Positions 1-5,966 of a stretch of DNA of 7,490 nt are shown in pieces. Below the pieces are notes generated by a model. That model was not told the origin of the DNA and made no database searches. It worked only from the letters and a program-made list of their open reading frames with translations. This DNA comes from Bordetella parapertussis (GTDB lineage: Bacteria; Pseudomonadota; Gammaproteobacteria; Burkholderiales; CAIKXV01). The position numbers were made by a program, and so were the translations under genes. The stretch spans positions 1 to 7,490 of the forward strand of contig CAMDXD010000190.1 of assembly GCA_945877995.1 (NCBI GenBank). The letters are read 5' to 3'. Position 1 is the first letter of the stretch. The number at the start of each line of letters is the position of its first letter.

Positions 1-297
1 GAATGCCGGCCTGGGCATCGCCGCGCAGGCGAGCGCCAGGCTGCGCCACTCCATCGGCCAGCCGAGGTCGGACACTGCGCTGCGCGGCAGGCCGAAGGGA
101 AAATCGAAGCCGCCGATCCACGGCCCCGGCTCGGCGAGCAGGGCCTCGAAGGCTTCGAACGTGACGAGGGCATCGAACGCATCGACATGCACCCCGGTGC
201 CCTCGCCCGACAGCCGGCCACGGGCGACCGTGATCGGCTTGGCGCGGCGCGGTGCGCTGGTGAAATCGACGCCGAGCAGCCGGTACGCGGTCAGCAT
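1..297 (-). CDS. DUF429 family protein (predicted RNase H-fold nuclease), N-terminal part, cut by window edge
   Basis: Translating the minus strand from the ATG at 297 gives 99 open codons that continue past base 1, so the C-terminal part is missing. The N-terminus has the DUF429 signature: LLGVDFTSAPRRAKPITVA at residues 7-25 and WIGGFDFPFGLP at 60-71. DUF429 proteins are classed as predicted nucleases with an RNase H-like fold. By that model D11 at the end of the first strand and D65 in the second motif are the likely metal-binding acids, which is an inference. The start lies 7 bases after the ligase stop. A GAGGA Shine-Dalgarno-like sequence (306-302) overlaps that stop, which points to co-translation with the ligase. 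The real activity is unknown. Position in a repair operon would fit a nuclease role on DNA or RNA-DNA hybrids. The family call is fairly sure, the function is not. Confidence 0.8.
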   Translation of the reverse strand, partial: MLTAYRLLGVDFTSAPRRAKPITVARGRLSGEGTGVHVDAFDALVTFEAFEALLAEPGPWIGGFDFPFGLPRSAVSDLGWPMEWRSLALACAAMPRPAF

Positions 298-304
298 CCC
301 GTCC

Positions 305-1912
305 TCACGACAGTGCGCCGGCGAGCGTGCGCAGTTGCTCCAGCGTATCGGCGTCTTCGATCCGCTTGTCGTCGCGCAGCCGCAGGATGCGGGGAAAGCG
401 CACCGCGATGCCCGACTTGTGCCGCGGGCTCTGCGCGACCCCTTCGAAGCCGATCTCGCACACGAGCTTCGGCGTCACGCTGCGTACCGGACCGAACTTC
501 TCGACCGTGTTCTGGCGGATACAGGCGTCGACCTTCGCGATCTCCGCGTCGGTCAGGCCGGAGTAGGCCTTGGCGAACGGCACCAGCGCGCCCTCGTGCC
601 AGAGCGCGAAGGTGTAGTCGGTGTAGAGACTGGCACGGCGGCCATGGCCACGCTGTGCGTAGACCAGCACTGCATCGATGGACAGCGGGTCGATCTTCCA
701 CTTCCACCAATCGCCGGCCGGACCGGACCGGGTGCGTCCGATGCCATAGGCTGAATCTACGCGCTTGAGCATCAGGCCCTCGACGCTGCGCGCGCGTGCT
801 TCCAGCCGCATCGCCGCGAGGTCCTGCCACGAAGCGGCATCGACCAGCGGCGACACCGAGACCACCGGGTCGTCGAGTGCGGCGACCACGCCCTCGAGCC
901 GCGCACGGCGGCCGGCGAACGGCTCGGTGCGCAGGTCCGTCCCGCCGTGTTCCAGGAGGTCGTATGCGATGAAGGCGACCGGCGCGCGCCCGAGCACCGC
1001 TGCGGTCAGCTTCGTGCGTCCGATCCGCTGCTGCAGCAGCGCGAATGGCGCGACCCGCCCGTCGCGCCATGCCACCAGTTCGCCATCGATCACGCAGCCG
1101 TCCGGCAGGCGCGCGGCGGCGGCCGCGACTTCCGGGAAGCGCGGCGTCACCAGTTCCTCGCCACGCGACCAGACATAGGTGTCGCCGCTGCGGCGCACGA
1201 TCTGCGCACGGATACCATCCCACTTCCACTCGGCCGCCCAGCGGCTGCGCTCGCCCAGCGCCTCGACCGGGCCAGCCAGCGGATGGGCAAGGAAGAACGG
1301 ATACGGACGGCCCGGCGGCACCGCGCCTTCGGCGGGATCGACCAGCCGCTGCCAGGCGGCCGCGTCCGGCTTCCAGTCGCCGGTCAGCCGCTCTGCGAGC
1401 ACCGGCGTCGCCAGTCCGGTCACCTCGGCGAGCCCCTGCACCACGAGCTGGCGAGAGACGCCGACCCGGAAGCCGCCTGTGATCAGCTTGTTCCAGACGA
1501 ATCGCTCGTGTGCATCGAGTTCATCCCACCAGCCGTTGAGCAGCGGCGCAACAGCCTCGACCGGGGTGCCGCGCAGCCGGAGCAGGCGCTGCTCGACCCA
1601 CTCGTGCAACGGCACCGTGCCGCCGGTGGCGATCGCCGGCGGCAGCAGCAAGGCGATGGTCTCGGCGAGGTCACCGACCGACTGATAACTTTCCTCGAAC
1701 AGCCAGTCGGGCACCTGCGCGCGCTCGGCCACGATCGTACGCAGCAGCTTCACCGGCACCGCCTGCTTCGGCTTTCCGCCGCACAGGAAATACACCGCCC
1801 AGGCTGCATCGGCCGGCGGCGCCTTGCCGAAGTACGCGGCCAGGGCGGTGCGCCTGGCACGGGTCGAGGTAGTCGAATCGAGTGCGCGGTAGAGGATGGC
1901 GAACTCACGCAT
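305..1912 (-). CDS. ATP-dependent DNA ligase (PP_1105-type, associated with MBL exonuclease)
   Basis: This 535-residue cytoplasmic enzyme should seal 3'-OH/5'-phosphate nicks in DNA using ATP through a lysine-AMP intermediate. The N-terminal part (about 1-200, MREFAILYRALDSTTST onward) matches the DNA-binding domain of bacterial ligases related to eukaryotic ligase I. The adenylation domain follows, with motif I EWKWDG at 228-233 (adenylated lysine K230), WSRGEE at 248-253, DGEL at 276-279, FIAYDLL at 314-320, EGLMLKR at 378-384 and WWKWKID at 402-408. The OB-fold domain runs from about 410 to 530. All nucleotidyltransferase motifs look intact. The frame stays open upstream to an ATG at 2044, but the family N-terminus and a GGAAG ribosome site 8 bases upstream select the ATG at 1912. 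That start overlaps the exonuclease stop by 8 bases (ATGCGTGA), a sign of translational coupling. It would supplement the essential NAD-dependent LigA in a dedicated repair pathway. Confidence 0.95.
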   Translation of the reverse strand: MREFAILYRALDSTTSTRARRTALAAYFGKAPPADAAWAVYFLCGGKPKQAVPVKLLRTIVAERAQVPDWLFEESYQSVGDLAETIALLLPPAIATGGTVPLHEWVEQRLLRLRGTPVEAVAPLLNGWWDELDAHERFVWNKLITGGFRVGVSRQLVVQGLAEVTGLATPVLAERLTGDWKPDAAAWQRLVDPAEGAVPPGRPYPFFLAHPLAGPVEALGERSRWAAEWKWDGIRAQIVRRSGDTYVWSRGEELVTPRFPEVAAAAARLPDGCVIDGELVAWRDGRVAPFALLQQRIGRTKLTAAVLGRAPVAFIAYDLLEHGGTDLRTEPFAGRRARLEGVVAALDDPVVSVSPLVDAASWQDLAAMRLEARARSVEGLMLKRVDSAYGIGRTRSGPAGDWWKWKIDPLSIDAVLVYAQRGHGRRASLYTDYTFALWHEGALVPFAKAYSGLTDAEIAKVDACIRQNTVEKFGPVRSVTPKLVCEIGFEGVAQSPRHKSGIAVRFPRILRLRDDKRIEDADTLEQLRTLAGALS

Positions 1913-2996
1913 CGAGCGGGCTTCCGACAGCGGCGCCGCCGCCGCGCGCGTCGACCGCCGCGCCACCATCGTCAGGCAGCGCAGGTTCTTCCTGCTCGCC
2001 CGAATACTGCGCGTCGAACTCGCGCGTCTCGAAGGTACGCGCATCCAGGCCGCGATCGGTCAGGTAGCGCGACAGCGCGGCCGCATAGCCGTGCGTCGCA
2101 TAGACACGGGTTGCGCCGCTCGCCTCGATCGCGCGCAGCAATCCCGGCCAGTCCGCATGGTCCGACATCACGAAGCCGCGGTCGACCGAGCGCCGGCGCC
2201 GCGCGCCGCGCAGCTGCATCCAGCCCGATGCGAACGCATCGCTCGCATCGGGGAACCGACGCAGCCACGGCGTCGACTGCGCGGACGGCGGCGCCACCAC
2301 CAGGGCACCCGCGCAGGCCGCACGATCGGCTGCGCGAGCGGGTCCGGTCGCAGCCAGCGTCTGCGGCAGCGCGACACCCGCCTCGCGATAGCAGCGGTTC
2401 AGCAACTCGACCGCCCCGTGGCAGATGATCGGCCCGATCGACGCGTCGACACCAGCCAGGATGCGCTGCGCCTTGCCAAAGGCATACGCGTAAACCACGC
2501 TGGGCCGGCCCTGTGCCGCGTTGCCGCGCCACCATTCGTCGATCTCGGCGAACAGCCGGCCGGGCGGCGACCAGCGGTAGATGGGCAGGCCGAACGTCGA
2601 TTCGGTGATCAGCACGTCGGCGCGTACCGACTCGAACGCGACGCAGGTCGGATCGGGATCGAGCTTGTAGTCGCCGGTGACGACCCAGGTCTCGCCACCG
2701 ACCTCGACCCGGACTTGCGACGATCCCAGTACATGGCCGGCAGGATGCAGCGACACCCGGGCACCGCCGATCGTCCTTGCCTCGCCGTAACCGACCGCAT
2801 CGATGGACACCGGGCCGAGCCGCGCGAGCAGCACGCCCAGCGCATCGCGCTGCGCGAGGTAGTGCCCATGGCCGCGCCGCGCATGGTCGGCATGCGCGTG
2901 GGTGAGCACCGCACGATCCACCGGTCGCCAGGGATCGATATAAAAATCGCCGGCCGGGCAGTAGAGACCTGCCGGCCTCAGTTCGAGGACCGCCAT
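1905..2996 (-). CDS. Ligase-associated DNA exonuclease, metallo-beta-lactamase/beta-CASP fold
   Basis: This 363-residue protein belongs to the putative exonucleases (TIGR04122-like) encoded next to ATP-dependent ligases, distant relatives of SNM1/Artemis and CPSF-73. Metal-site motifs are complete: THAHADH at 32-38 (H33, H35, D37, H38), HPAGHVLGS at 84-92 (H88), TGDY at 107-110 (D109), TESTFG at 131-136 (E132), SDHAD at 278-282 (H280) and THGY at 301-304 (H302). By analogy it should bind two zinc ions and trim DNA ends before ligation; the substrate is inferred. The start MAVLELRPAGLYCPAGDF is the usual family N-terminus, with GGAAGG just upstream. The fold ends near residue 338. The remaining roughly 25 residues form a low-complexity acidic, Gly/Ala-rich tail, and the last codons overlap the ligase start by 8 bases. 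It lies 54 bases after the stop of the preceding small gene, so it is probably in the same operon. Confidence 0.93.
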   Translation of the reverse strand: MAVLELRPAGLYCPAGDFYIDPWRPVDRAVLTHAHADHARRGHGHYLAQRDALGVLLARLGPVSIDAVGYGEARTIGGARVSLHPAGHVLGSSQVRVEVGGETWVVTGDYKLDPDPTCVAFESVRADVLITESTFGLPIYRWSPPGRLFAEIDEWWRGNAAQGRPSVVYAYAFGKAQRILAGVDASIGPIICHGAVELLNRCYREAGVALPQTLAATGPARAADRAACAGALVVAPPSAQSTPWLRRFPDASDAFASGWMQLRGARRRRSVDRGFVMSDHADWPGLLRAIEASGATRVYATHGYAAALSRYLTDRGLDARTFETREFDAQYSGEQEEPALPDDGGAAVDARGGGAAVGSPLDA

Positions 2997-3050
2997 CCCG
3001 CCTTCCAGTGCTGTCGTGCGCTGCGCCGGTTCGCCCGGTGCCAGCGGGCC

Positions 3051-3425
3051 CTAGGGTTGCAGCGCGGGCGGTGGCACGGCGGCGTCGCCGGCCAGCGACG
3101 CGGCCGGTGGCGCCGCCGGCACGCGCTGCGCGAAGCTGGCGCAGGCCAGTGCAGTGTCGAGGAGGTCGCGCGCGAGCGGCTCGGTGACCGTCCGCGGTGC
3201 CGGGATCATCGCCACCCGCAGTGCGCTGGCCATCGCCAACGCCTGCAGCACGTCGCCGTTGCTGACGCCTTCCCGGCTGGCGACCCGCGCGTCGATCGCC
3301 TCGAGCAGCACCGTGAGCATTGCCACGATGTCCGCCTCGCTGCGGGTTTCGGCGTGCAGGTCGAAGGTGACATCGATCGTTTCGCCGTTCGCGGTGGTGG
3401 CGCGATAGGGCAGGTGGCTGTTCAT
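3051..3425 (-). CDS. Conserved-looking hypothetical protein, 124 aa, first gene of the ligase operon
   Basis: I do not recognise this protein. The frame is open far upstream, but only the ATG at 3425 avoids deep overlap with the divergent kinase gene, so I take that start. It gives MNSHLPYRATTANGETIDVTF and 124 residues ending at a TAG. Residues 1-25 look like beta-strands with the polar sequence TANGETIDVTFDLH. Residues 28-50 and 57-73 look like amphipathic helices. A Pro/Ala-rich tail starts near 103. There is no signal peptide, membrane segment or metal-binding pattern. No good Shine-Dalgarno sequence precedes the ATG. It lies 54 bases upstream of the exonuclease gene on the same strand, so it probably leads the transcript and may be functionally tied to the ligase/exonuclease pair. 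An independent housekeeping role is equally possible. Codon use matches the neighbours. Confidence 0.68.
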   Translation of the reverse strand: MNSHLPYRATTANGETIDVTFDLHAETRSEADIVAMLTVLLEAIDARVASREGVSNGDVLQALAMASALRVAMIPAPRTVTEPLARDLLDTALACASFAQRVPAAPPAASLAGDAAVPPPALQP

Positions 3426-3533
3426 GAGCGTGCGCGGTATCCAGGAGGCGATACTCCGATGGTAGCCGACGCGCAGGCCCGCCGACGGCTGCCGGGCAGT
3501 GCCCATGGCCCGGCCGGACCCCGATGACGGGAC

Positions 3534-3541
3534 GTTATACT
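3534..3541. promoter_or_regulatory. Possible shared -10 patch for divergent promoters
   Basis: Inside the 211-base divergent region (3426-3636), GTTATACT reads TATACT on the plus strand (3536-3541) and TATAAC on the minus strand (3539-3534). Each matches five of six positions of the sigma-70 -10 consensus. Neither has a convincing -35 hexamer at 16-18 bases, so this is a weak call made from AT content in an otherwise GC-rich region. If used, the kinase leader would be about 90 nt and the leader of the ligase operon about 110 nt. Confidence 0.3.
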
Positions 3542-3561
3542 CAGCGGGTTTGAACTCCCGC

Positions 3562-3579
3562 ACGCTGCGCGCGCAGCGT
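3562..3579. repeat. Perfect 18-bp palindrome upstream of the kinase gene
   Basis: ACGCTGCGCGCGCAGCGT equals its own reverse complement. It sits 57 bases before the kinase ATG and just downstream of the TATACT patch. It is flanked by CGGGTT (3545-3550) and AACCCG (3584-3589), which are also complementary. The left flank can alternatively pair with CCCGC at 3557-3561 as a small hairpin. It could be a protein-binding operator or a leader structure. No T-run follows, so it is not an obvious terminator. Confidence 0.5.
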
Positions 3580-3636
3580 TCCCAACCCGGCGGCGGTGCC
3601 ACGACCGTACGCATTCCTCGGACCCACAGCACACCT

Positions 3637-4569
3637 ATGTCCACGCTCATCTGCGGCTCGATCGCCTTCGACACCATCATGGTGTTCCATGACCGGTTCA
3701 AGAACCACATCCTGCCCGAGAAGATCCAGATCCTGAACGTGGCCTTCCTCGTGCCAGACATGCGGCGCGAGTTCGGCGGGTGCGCCGGCAACATCGCGTA
3801 TACGCTGAAGATGCTGGGTACCGAACCGACCATCATGGCGACCGTCGGCGACGACGCCGCGCCCTACCTGTCCCGCCTCGATTCGCTCGGGCTGTCGCGC
3901 ACGCATGTTCGTCAGGTCGAGGGAAGCTTCACCGCCCAGGCCTTCATCACCACCGACCTCGACGACAACCAGATCACCGCCTTCCATCCCGGCGCGATGA
4001 ACCACTCGCACCTCAACCAGGTAGCCGACGCGGCAGGTACGAAGCTCGGCATCCTTTCGCCTGACGGGCGCGACGGCATGATCCAGCACGCGCAGCAGTT
4101 TGCCGAGGCCGGCATCCCGTTCGTCTTCGATCCCGGCCAGGGGCTGCCGATGTTCGACGGCGCCGACCTGATGCGATTCATCGATGCGGCGACCTACGTG
4201 ACCGTCAACGATTACGAAGCGCAACTGCTGCAGGATCGTACCGGACAGACGCTCGAGGCACTCGCCGGCAAGGTCAAGGCACTGATCGTCACGCTGGGCG
4301 GCAACGGCTCGCATATCTATACCGCGGGGCAACGCATCGAGATCCCCAGCGTCAAGGCCGAGGTGATCGACCCGACCGGGTGTGGCGATGCTTATCGGGC
4401 CGGCCTGCTCCATGGCATCCTGTCGGGAATGGACTGGCCGACCACCGGCCGCCTGGCCTCGCTGATCGGTGCGATCAAGATCGCCCAGCGGGGTGGACAG
4501 AACCACCGCTTCACCCGCGACGAGATCGCGGTGCGCTACCGTGAAGCGTTTGGCTCCAGCCTCGACTGA
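3637..4569 (+). CDS. PfkB-family kinase, adenosine kinase-like
   Basis: This 310-residue cytoplasmic kinase transfers phosphate from ATP to a sugar hydroxyl. It resembles the adenosine kinases of Mycobacterium and related bacterial proteins more than ribokinase or fructokinase, notably in GSIAFDTIMVFHDRF (7-21), the ILPEKIQILNVAFLVPDM stretch (25-42) and GGCAGN (47-52, substrate-contacting). Later motifs are FHPGAMNH (116-123), NDYE (191-194), TLGGNGS (219-225) and DPTGCGDAYRAG (245-256), the PfkB anion-hole signature with D251 as catalytic base. Length is normal for the family. The ATG at 3637 fits the family N-terminus, although no clear Shine-Dalgarno site precedes it. The frame extends upstream to 3499 without recognisable sequence. 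The likely role is salvage of adenosine or a related nucleoside to the monophosphate. Another nucleoside or sugar substrate cannot be excluded. It is divergent from the ligase operon and 82 bases before the lipoprotein gene. Confidence 0.9.
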   Translation: MSTLICGSIAFDTIMVFHDRFKNHILPEKIQILNVAFLVPDMRREFGGCAGNIAYTLKMLGTEPTIMATVGDDAAPYLSRLDSLGLSRTHVRQVEGSFTAQAFITTDLDDNQITAFHPGAMNHSHLNQVADAAGTKLGILSPDGRDGMIQHAQQFAEAGIPFVFDPGQGLPMFDGADLMRFIDAATYVTVNDYEAQLLQDRTGQTLEALAGKVKALIVTLGGNGSHIYTAGQRIEIPSVKAEVIDPTGCGDAYRAGLLHGILSGMDWPTTGRLASLIGAIKIAQRGGQNHRFTRDEIAVRYREAFGSSLD

Positions 4570-4591
4570 AGCTGCACCCGGCAACACCCCG

Positions 4592-4608
4592 GCGCGGATG
4601 ATCCGCGC
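4592..4608 (+). repeat. 8-bp inverted repeat (hairpin) after the kinase gene
   Basis: GCGCGGAT (4592-4599) and ATCCGCGC (4601-4608) are perfect reverse complements around one central base. As RNA this would fold into a 6-bp GC stem with the loop AUGAU. It lies 22 bases after the kinase stop. No U-tract follows, so it may act as a weak terminator, a 3'-end stabiliser or nothing. Confidence 0.45.
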
Positions 4609-4620
4609 GGGCGACATCAG

Positions 4621-4643
4621 GGAGGGCGGACCCTCCGAAGGAG
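4621..4643 (+). promoter_or_regulatory. Hairpin directly before the Shine-Dalgarno site of the lipoprotein gene
   Basis: GGAGGG (4621-4626), loop CGGA and CCCTCC (4631-4636) form a perfect 6-bp stem. One base later comes AAGGAG (4638-4643), a strong ribosome-binding site 8 bases from the ATG at 4652. The stem also hides a second SD-like GGAGGG, so only the proximal site is free. The ribosome-binding site fixes the start of the lipoprotein gene. The regulatory role of the hairpin is inference. Confidence 0.5.
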
Positions 4644-4651
4644 CATCCGAC

Positions 4652-5107
4652 ATGAAGAAGATCCAGGGATCGGCCATCGCACTCGCCTCGCTGCTGGTGC
4701 TCTGCGCATGCGCCCCGGGGCAAGGCGCGAACAGCTATTCGCGCAACCAGGCCCGCACCGAGCAGAGCGTACGCATGGGCACCGTCGAGGGCGTGCGCGT
4801 CGTGCGCCTCGAAGGAACCCGCTCACCGGTCGGCACGCTGGCCGGTGGCGTGGTCGGCGGCGTGGCCGGCAGCGCGATCGGCCAGGGGCGCGGCAGCACG
4901 ATCGGCGCCGTGCTGGGCGCGGTGGCGGGCGGCCTCGCAGGCTCGGCCATCGAGCAGGGTGTGACGCGCAAGGAAGGGCTGGAGATCACCGTCCGCCTCG
5001 ACAATGGAAACATGATCGCGATCACCCAGGAAGCCGACGAGCAGTTCAAGCCGGGCGAGCGTGTGCGCATACTTTCGGGCGGCGGCGTCTCGCGCGTCAC
5101 GCGCTGA
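4652..5107 (+). CDS. SlyB/Pcp-type outer-membrane lipoprotein with glycine-zipper 2TM domain
   Basis: This 151-residue protein starts with a lipoprotein signal: MKK, a hydrophobic core to about residue 17, then LCAC with C20 as the probable lipidated cysteine. The Cys at -2 of the lipobox is unusual, but C18 is preceded by Leu and so is a worse site. After the polar segment RMGTVEGVRVVRLEG (41-55) comes a glycine-zipper region at about 61-100 (TLAGGVVGGVAGSAIGQG and a second GAVLGAVAGGLAGSAI run). A C-terminal beta-rich part follows (EITVRLDNGNMIAITQEAD, 111-129, then FKPGERVRIL, 132-141). This matches the SlyB/Pcp family, small lipoproteins anchored in the outer membrane and linked to envelope integrity. 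There is no Lys-Asp-type Lol-avoidance residue after the Cys (next residue Ala), which is consistent with outer-membrane sorting. It is in the same orientation as the kinase, and co-transcription is possible. The function in this organism is inferred from family only. Confidence 0.9.
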   Translation: MKKIQGSAIALASLLVLCACAPGQGANSYSRNQARTEQSVRMGTVEGVRVVRLEGTRSPVGTLAGGVVGGVAGSAIGQGRGSTIGAVLGAVAGGLAGSAIEQGVTRKEGLEITVRLDNGNMIAITQEADEQFKPGERVRILSGGGVSRVTR

Positions 5108-5111
5108 ACCG

Positions 5112-5153
5112 CGTCAGTCCGGTCACGCCAGTCGGGTTCCGTCAGTCCGGTTC
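5112..5153. repeat. 14-bp tandem repeat, three copies, at the convergent gene junction
   Basis: Units CGTCAGTCCGGTCA (5112-5125), CGCCAGTCGGGTTC (5126-5139) and CGTCAGTCCGGTTC (5140-5153) follow each other without a gap. The outer copies agree at their first 12 bases, and the middle copy differs from these at 2 of 12. The array fills nearly all of the 34 bases between the lipoprotein stop (5107) and the apaH stop (5142). The third copy encodes the final Glu-Pro-Asp-stop of ApaH on the minus strand. Slippage duplication of the apaH 3' end is the simplest origin. Confidence 0.7.
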
Positions 5154-5966
5154 CATCTCCGACTGAACCGCACAGTCGATCGAGAAGCGCCTGCCGTCCT
5201 CCAGACGGTACGCCGTGAGCTGGCGCCCCCAGACGCATCCGGTGTCGAGCCCGAGCACACCCGGCCTCTCGACCAGACCCAATGCCGACCAGTGCCCGAA
5301 CAGGACGGTCGGATCGATCAGGGCGCGCAGCGGCGAGTCGAACCACGGCACGAACCCGGCAGGCGCGCGGTCGAGCGCGCCCTTGTGCGAAAAGTCCAGG
5401 TTGCCGGCACGATCGACCAGGCGCATCCGGGTGAATACGTTCACCACGAAGCGCGCCCGCGCATGCCCGACCAGCGCTGGATCCCAGGCGACCGGGTCGT
5501 TTCCGTACAACTCGGCGAAGAACTCGAGATAGCCCGGCCCGGCCAGCCGTGCCTCGGTCTCGCGCGCGAGCGCGACGGCCTCGGGCAAGGTCCACTGCGG
5601 CAGCAGGCCGGCGTGCACCATCACATGTCCATCCTCGACATGCAGCAGGGGCTGGCGACGCAGCCAGCCCAACAGTTCGTCACGGTCGGGCGCTTCGAGC
5701 ACATCGTCGAAGGTATCGCCGCCACGCTTGCGCGTCATGCCGGAGGCGACCATCAGCAGATGAATGTCGTGGTTGCCGAGCACCGTCACCGCTCGCGGTC
5801 CGAGCCCGGACACGAAGCGCAGCACCGCCAGCGACTGGGTGCCGCGGTTGACCAGGTCGCCGACCAGCCAGAGCCGGTCGCGTGCCGGGTCGAAGCTGAT
5901 CGAGCCGAGCAGCTCGATCAGCGAGTCGTAACAGCCCTGGATGTCGCCGATGGCATAGGTGGACAT
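5142..5966 (-). CDS. apaH: Symmetrical bis(5'-nucleosyl)-tetraphosphatase ApaH
   Basis: ApaH hydrolyses diadenosine tetraphosphate (Ap4A) symmetrically to two ADP. It thereby limits alarmone build-up and can remove Np4 caps from RNA 5' ends. The 274 residues match the usual family length of about 270-280. Metallophosphatase motifs are in order: GDIQGC (7-12, with D8 and Q10 in place of the DxH of other phosphoesterases, as is normal for ApaH), GDLVNRG (36-42), LGNHD (63-67), HAG (118-120), FGHWS (223-227) and the C-terminal DTGCVWG (241-247). The start MSTYAIGDIQG is typical. No Shine-Dalgarno site is seen. A TAGATT -10-like hexamer ends only 9 bases before the ATG (5981-5976 on the minus strand), so the mRNA may have almost no leader. 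The gene converges on the lipoprotein gene with 34 bases between stops. It stands alone, without the ksgA/apaG neighbours seen in enterobacteria. Confidence 0.96.
   Translation of the reverse strand: MSTYAIGDIQGCYDSLIELLGSISFDPARDRLWLVGDLVNRGTQSLAVLRFVSGLGPRAVTVLGNHDIHLLMVASGMTRKRGGDTFDDVLEAPDRDELLGWLRRQPLLHVEDGHVMVHAGLLPQWTLPEAVALARETEARLAGPGYLEFFAELYGNDPVAWDPALVGHARARFVVNVFTRMRLVDRAGNLDFSHKGALDRAPAGFVPWFDSPLRALIDPTVLFGHWSALGLVERPGVLGLDTGCVWGRQLTAYRLEDGRRFSIDCAVQSEMEPD

Noticed and set aside
1913..2044. N-terminal 44-residue extension of the ligase to an upstream ATG
   Set aside because: Basic, Ser/Arg-rich sequence unlike the family. It lies fully inside the exonuclease coding region, and the ATG at 1912 has a ribosome site and the family N-terminus.
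947..2428. Long plus-strand open frame (493 codons) opposite the ligase
   Set aside because: It is antisense to a gene with complete ligase motifs. Its product is Arg/Pro/Ala-rich low complexity without domains, typical of a shadow frame in GC-rich DNA.
1896..3527. Plus-strand open frame of 543 codons opposite the exonuclease and the small gene
   Set aside because: Antisense shadow of the exonuclease with its intact metal motifs. It has no recognisable domain and crosses gene boundaries.
3499..3636. N-terminal 46-residue extension of the kinase
   Set aside because: It would cover the TATACT patch and the palindrome and has no similarity to the family. The conserved N-terminus begins at 3637.
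4469..4651. Upstream extension of the lipoprotein frame into the kinase gene
   Set aside because: The Lys-rich signal peptide and AAGGAG site place the start at 4652. The extension would bury the signal peptide.
3541..4677. Minus-strand open frame of 378 codons opposite the kinase
   Set aside because: Composition is unlike a globular protein of this genome, and it mirrors the PfkB kinase, whose motifs are complete.
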